This document shows, one piece after another, positions 14,045-17,186 of a stretch of 17,186 nt of DNA (position 1 is the first letter of the stretch; each line of letters begins with the position of its first letter). The stretch lies in contig CAZVUN010000056.1 in NCBI GenBank assembly GCA_964629975.1, positions 1-17,186 of the forward strand, in the 5' to 3' direction. The notes beneath the pieces were generated by a model. It ran no database searches. It worked only from the letters and a program-made list of their open reading frames with translations, and was not told the DNA's origin. The translations under genes were made by a program, and so were the position numbers. The stretch is from G020354085 sp964629975. GTDB lineage: Bacteria; Pseudomonadota; Gammaproteobacteria; Acidiferrobacterales; Sulfurifustaceae.

Positions 14045-14053
14045 TGATATATT
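14045..14053 (+). promoter_or_regulatory. Extended -10 promoter of the phosphoesterase gene
   Basis: TGATATATT (14045-14053) is an extended -10 element: TG, one base, then TATATT (five of six). There is no -35 match at 17 bp, which extended -10 promoters do not need. Transcription would begin near 14060, leaving a leader of about 19 nt before the ATG at 14079. It sits in the 120-nt space between divergent genes. Confidence 0.55.
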
Positions 14054-14078
14054 TTGCGCCCGCGGTCGGAATGCCCGT

Positions 14079-15035
14079 ATGCAGGCCCTGCCACCGGACC
14101 ACCAGAACATCCTCGAGTACCTCGCCCGCCGCGTAGGGCGCGTGCACCTGCGCCAGCGTCTCGGCATCGAGCACGACAACGACGGCAAGATCCACCACCC
14201 CGGGGCCGGGTTCTTCCACATCGAGAACTGGTACTCGATCCATTCGCTGATTCGCACCAGCCTGCGGCTCGTCGGGCTGCACGGGCGCGGGCGGCGCAAC
14301 TCGCTCGACATCCGCGTCAAGCGCCACGAGGTGCGCCTCGCCGCGCTGCCGCGCGCCTTCGATGGCTACACCATCCTGCACGTGAGCGATCCGCACGTCG
14401 ACATGCACCCCGAGTATCTCGATGCCCTCATCGCGCGGGTGCGCGGGCTCGAGTACGACCTGTGTGTGCTGACCGGTGATTTCCGCTATCGCACCTACGG
14501 GCCCTGGGACGCCGCCGTCGCGGGTATGCAGCGGCTGCGCGAGTACCTGAAGGACCCGGTGTATGCCGTGCTCGGCAATCACGACACGATTCGCATGGTG
14601 CCGCCGTTCGAGGCGGCCGGGGTGCGCGTGCTGCTCAACGAGTCGGTGGCACTCGAGCGCGGCGGCGAAACCCTGTACCTGGCCGGCATCGACGACGCGC
14701 ACTACTACGGGGTCGACAACATCGAGAAGGCCGGCCACGATATCCCGCACGGGGCGTGCGCGATCATGCTGTCGCACACGCCCGAACCCTACCGGCAGGT
14801 GGCGCACGCCGGCTTCCATCTGATGCTGTGCGGCCACACCCACGGCGGGCAGATCTGCCTGCCGGGCGGCATTCCCGTGCTCACCGACGCGCGCTGTCCG
14901 CGGCGCTATGCGCGCGGCTTCTGGCAGCACCACGAGCTCATCGGCTATACCTCGGTCGGCGCCGGCTCCTCGATCGTGGACGTGCGCCTCAACTGTCCGC
15001 CCGAGGTGGCGCTGCACACGCTGCGCTGCGCCTAG
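14079..15035 (+). CDS. Calcineurin-like metallophosphoesterase (YkuE/YaeI type)
   Basis: A 318-residue two-metal phosphoesterase. Metal-binding motifs in order: SDPH (103-106), GD (133-134), GNHD (166-169), H233 in SHTPE, and GHTHGGQ (252-258). The order and spacing match the YkuE/YaeI branch, whose members act on phosphodiester or pyrophosphate bonds at or near the membrane. The first 95 residues, ahead of the catalytic domain, include a modest amphipathic part (IENWYSIHSLIRTSLRLVGL) that may touch the membrane. There is no signal peptide or full membrane helix. The frame is open far upstream, but the first sensible ATG is at 14079; no ribosome site is evident. Its stop is only 2 nt from the stop of the convergent neighbour. 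Confidence 0.9.
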   Translation: MQALPPDHQNILEYLARRVGRVHLRQRLGIEHDNDGKIHHPGAGFFHIENWYSIHSLIRTSLRLVGLHGRGRRNSLDIRVKRHEVRLAALPRAFDGYTILHVSDPHVDMHPEYLDALIARVRGLEYDLCVLTGDFRYRTYGPWDAAVAGMQRLREYLKDPVYAVLGNHDTIRMVPPFEAAGVRVLLNESVALERGGETLYLAGIDDAHYYGVDNIEKAGHDIPHGACAIMLSHTPEPYRQVAHAGFHLMLCGHTHGGQICLPGGIPVLTDARCPRRYARGFWQHHELIGYTSVGAGSSIVDVRLNCPPEVALHTLRCA

Positions 15036-15037
15036 GC

Positions 15038-15529
15038 TCAGTACGGCTGTTCGCGGATGCCGAGACGAAAGAGCAGGCGCGACAGCAACAGCTCGAGCAC
15101 GATGAACGCGCCCACCAGCAGCACGATGTCCCAGGCGTGCAGCCCGAGTGACTGGCGCACGGCGAGCAGCGGGAACAGCGACTCCGGAATCTGATCGAGC
15201 CCGAGCGCCTGGCTGCTGGTGGCGCGCCCGAGGCGGCGCTTGGCGAAGCTTGACACCAGATCACCGAGCATGGCGCAGGCACCCACGGTCAGGCCGATGC
15301 GCCAGTCAAACCCGAGCGCCAACGCCGCGAGCGTGGTCAGGAGCAGCGCGAGCACCAGGCCGCGCACCGTCTTCGATGGGCCGAGCAACGGACGGCCGTC
15401 GAAGAAGCGCAGGCCGCCGTCGAGTGGCCATGCAAACCGCCCGCCCAGCAGCCGCTTGGCGAATACCGGCGTGCCGTTCGCGATGCCGAGCAGCAGCATG
15501 AGCTTGGTGAGGAGCCAGACGTGTTCCAT
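15038..15529 (-). CDS. CDP-archaeol synthase (CarS)-like / CDP-diglyceride synthetase family protein
   Basis: A 163-residue membrane protein of the CarS/DUF46 family, relatives of CdsA that join CTP to a lipid phosphate. The family motif is GDLVSSFAKRRLG (89-101), with Asp90, Lys97 and Arg98 in the order seen in CDP-alcohol-forming enzymes. LDQIPESLFP (111-120) and GPSKTVRG (50-57) are also present. About four hydrophobic segments. In archaea the substrate is digeranylgeranylglycerol phosphate; the bacterial substrate is not known to me. It lies 14 nt after the end of the molybdenum enzyme gene on the same strand, and its stop is 2 nt from the convergent phosphoesterase gene. Confidence 0.86.
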   Translation of the reverse strand: MEHVWLLTKLMLLLGIANGTPVFAKRLLGGRFAWPLDGGLRFFDGRPLLGPSKTVRGLVLALLLTTLAALALGFDWRIGLTVGACAMLGDLVSSFAKRRLGRATSSQALGLDQIPESLFPLLAVRQSLGLHAWDIVLLVGAFIVLELLLSRLLFRLGIREQPY

Positions 15530-15543
15530 CGGACTGTCTCCGC

Positions 15544-17186
15544 CTACAGCCGCAGCGGCAGCGCGCGCAGCCGCCGGCCGGTGGCGGCGAACAGCGCGTT
15601 GGCCACGGCCGGCGCAATCACCGGCACGCCCGGCTCGCCGACACCGCCGGGTGGCTCCCCGCTCGCCAGGATACGCACCTCAACCGCGGGCATCTCGGCG
15701 AGCGTCAGGATCGGATAGTCGGCGTAACTGGCCTGCGTCACGCGGCCACGCGCGATGCGCACCTCTTCCTTGAGTGCCGCCGACAATCCCATGGCGATGC
15801 TGCCCTCGAGCTGCGCACGCACCGTGTCCGGGTTGACCACCTGGCCGCAGTCGATGCTGCATACCACGCGCGGCACACGAATCTGGCCGCCGTCACTGAC
15901 GCTCACCTCGGCAACCTGGGCGACCCAGCTGCCGAAACTGCAGTAGACCGCGACACCGCGCCCGCTGCACGCCGGCAGCGGCGTGCCCCAGCCAGCCGCA
16001 GCGGCCGCATCCTGCAGGACCGCGCGATGGCGGGGCGCGCCGGCGAGCAACGCCAGGCGCAGTGCCAGCGGGTCGCGCCCGGCGGCATGCGCCAGCTCAT
16101 CGATGAAGCACTCGATGGCGAAGGCGTTGTTGGAGGCGCCGACCGAGCGCCACGGACCGGTCGGCACCGCGCTCGCGACCGCGACGTGTTCCTCGCGCAG
16201 GTGCGGGAACGCGTACGGCACGTCGATGCCATCGAGCGCCAGCTCCGGGCCGGCGACGCGCAGCAGGAGCGCCTGCGGCATGCCGTGCGCATCGAGTGCC
16301 GCGCGGAACTGCGCGGCATGGGCGGGTCGGTACGTGTCGTGTTGCAGATCGTCGGCGCGCGTCCACACCACCTGCACCGGTGCGCCCAGGCGCCGGGAAA
16401 TCTCCACCGCGTCGGCCACGAAATCGGTCTCGAGGCGCCGCCCGAAGCCGCCGCCGAGATAGAGCGTATGCACCCGGACCTTGCGCTGCGGCAGCCCGGC
16501 GACGCGCGCGGCGGTCTTGCGCGTGTCGACCTGGCTCTGGGTGCCGACCCAGACGTCGCAGCCCTCGGCGCGCACATGCGCCACGCAGTTCATCGGTTCG
16601 AGCGGCGCGTGTGCGAGATAAGGCGTGTGGTAGCGGGCCTCGACGGTGCGTGCCGCCGCGCGCAGCACGCGCGCGGCGTGGCCACGGTCGTGCGCCACCT
16701 TGCCGGGTTGGTCGAGGCCGGCGTCGAGTGCCGCACGAAGCGCAGTGTTGTCGAGCTGCGCGTTGTCGCCTTCGTCCCAGTCGACCTGCAGCGCATCGCG
16801 CGCGCGCAGCGCCGCCCACAGGTTGTCGGCCACGACGGCAATGCCCGCGTCGATGGCGAACACCTCGCGCACCCCCGGCAGCGCGCGCGCCGCCGCGGCG
16901 TCGAAGCGCGCCACCCGTCCGCCGAACACCGGACAGCGCAGGACGGTCGCGCTCAGCATCCCGGGCAGCGCGACGTCGATGCCGTAGAGCGCGCGCCCCG
17001 CGACCATGTCGGGAATCTCGATGCGGGGAAGGGGATGGCCGACCAGACGAAACTGCGCGGGCGGCTTGAGCCTCAGGCGCCGGGGTGCGCGCTGCGCGGC
17101 GGCGTCGCGCGCCACCTCGCCGTAGCGCACACGCCGGTTGCTGGCCGGGTGCAGCACCTCGCCGTGCGCCGCGTGGCAGTCGCGCG
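15544..17186 (-). CDS. Xanthine dehydrogenase-family molybdopterin-binding large subunit, IorB-like (5'-truncated)
   Basis: The C-terminal 546 residues or so of a molybdenum hydroxylase large subunit; the frame is open to the window edge, so the start lies outside. Family marks: LGGGFGRRLETDF (near 16430-16465), which binds the cofactor; HAPLEPMNCVAHV earlier in the protein; SIDCGQVVNPDTVRAQLEGS; and GVGEPGVPVIAPAVANALFA, with the catalytic Glu codon at 15634-15636. The GEPG type resembles isoquinoline 1-oxidoreductase beta subunits and membrane-bound aldehyde dehydrogenases. They take electrons through a small 2Fe-2S subunit, which would be expected just outside the window. The substrate cannot be read from sequence. 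Confidence 0.92.
   Translation of the reverse strand, partial: RDCHAAHGEVLHPASNRRVRYGEVARDAAAQRAPRRLRLKPPAQFRLVGHPLPRIEIPDMVAGRALYGIDVALPGMLSATVLRCPVFGGRVARFDAAAARALPGVREVFAIDAGIAVVADNLWAALRARDALQVDWDEGDNAQLDNTALRAALDAGLDQPGKVAHDRGHAARVLRAAARTVEARYHTPYLAHAPLEPMNCVAHVRAEGCDVWVGTQSQVDTRKTAARVAGLPQRKVRVHTLYLGGGFGRRLETDFVADAVEISRRLGAPVQVVWTRADDLQHDTYRPAHAAQFRAALDAHGMPQALLLRVAGPELALDGIDVPYAFPHLREEHVAVASAVPTGPWRSVGASNNAFAIECFIDELAHAAGRDPLALRLALLAGAPRHRAVLQDAAAAAGWGTPLPACSGRGVAVYCSFGSWVAQVAEVSVSDGGQIRVPRVVCSIDCGQVVNPDTVRAQLEGSIAMGLSAALKEEVRIARGRVTQASYADYPILTLAEMPAVEVRILASGEPPGGVGEPGVPVIAPAVANALFAATGRRLRALPLRL

Noticed and set aside
1..17186. CRISPR array, insertion sequence, tRNA or rRNA gene
   Set aside because: No regularly spaced identical repeats with spacers, no transposase motif and no cloverleaf or rRNA-like stretch was seen.

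Overview
The window comes from a GC-rich bacterial chromosome. Protein content (LitR-type regulator with a CFA/DUF1365/DUF2878/DUF1295/lipocalin cluster, a lipobox lipoprotein, a sigma70-like promoter) points to a proteobacterium, most likely a gammaproteobacterium. The genus cannot be fixed from the sequence alone. Coding is dense and almost entirely on the minus strand. Only a small protein at 946-1260 and a phosphoesterase at 14079-15035 are on the plus strand.

Layout. Positions 1-945 are gene-poor: an imperfect inverted repeat, and a small zinc-ribbon gene interrupted by an in-frame amber codon. At 946-1260 is a 104-residue protein resembling a YHS domain without cysteines. It converges, across a perfect 13-bp stem-loop, on a two-helix membrane protein (1317-1823). 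Positions 2115-11978 hold eleven tightly packed minus-strand genes. In transcription order they are: a 44-residue one-helix protein, a MerR/cobalamin-binding LitR/CarH-type regulator, CFA-like methyltransferase 2, DUF2878, DUF1295, a secreted DUF6134 protein, a Blc lipocalin, a delta-9-type fatty acid desaturase, an FAD amine-oxidase-family protein, DUF1365, CFA-like methyltransferase 1 and an SDR. Gaps are 4-68 nt, or the genes overlap (two ATGA overlaps and one of 32 nt). Positions 12261-13958 hold a hypothetical gene, a six-helix membrane protein and a thioredoxin-fold/HEAT-repeat protein. Positions 14079-17186 hold a calcineurin-like phosphoesterase, a CarS/CdsA-type CDP-lipid synthase homologue and the 3' part of a molybdopterin-containing dehydrogenase large subunit.

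The most notable signal is upstream of the eleven-gene cluster. A near-consensus promoter on the minus strand (TTGACG, 17 bp, TATAAG) is overlapped by four consecutive 11-bp repeats (TGTGCA, TGTGCA, TGTACA, TATACC cores). They run from the -10 box to the start codon of the first gene. This is the arrangement expected for a CarH/LitR tetramer that binds DNA in the dark with adenosylcobalamin and lets go in light. The regulator in the cluster has the family residues (W-x9-EH and E-x-H-x-x-G).

Reading together: light would relieve repression of one long transcript coding for membrane fatty acid remodelling. The desaturase would make a double bond. One CFA-like enzyme keeps the bicarbonate-site residues of cyclopropane synthases; the other has lost two of them and may only methylate. 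The FAD protein, DUF1365 and the SDR would carry out further oxidation steps, perhaps towards methylated or furan fatty acids. The lipocalin and DUF6134 protein would act beyond the inner membrane. The end product is an inference.
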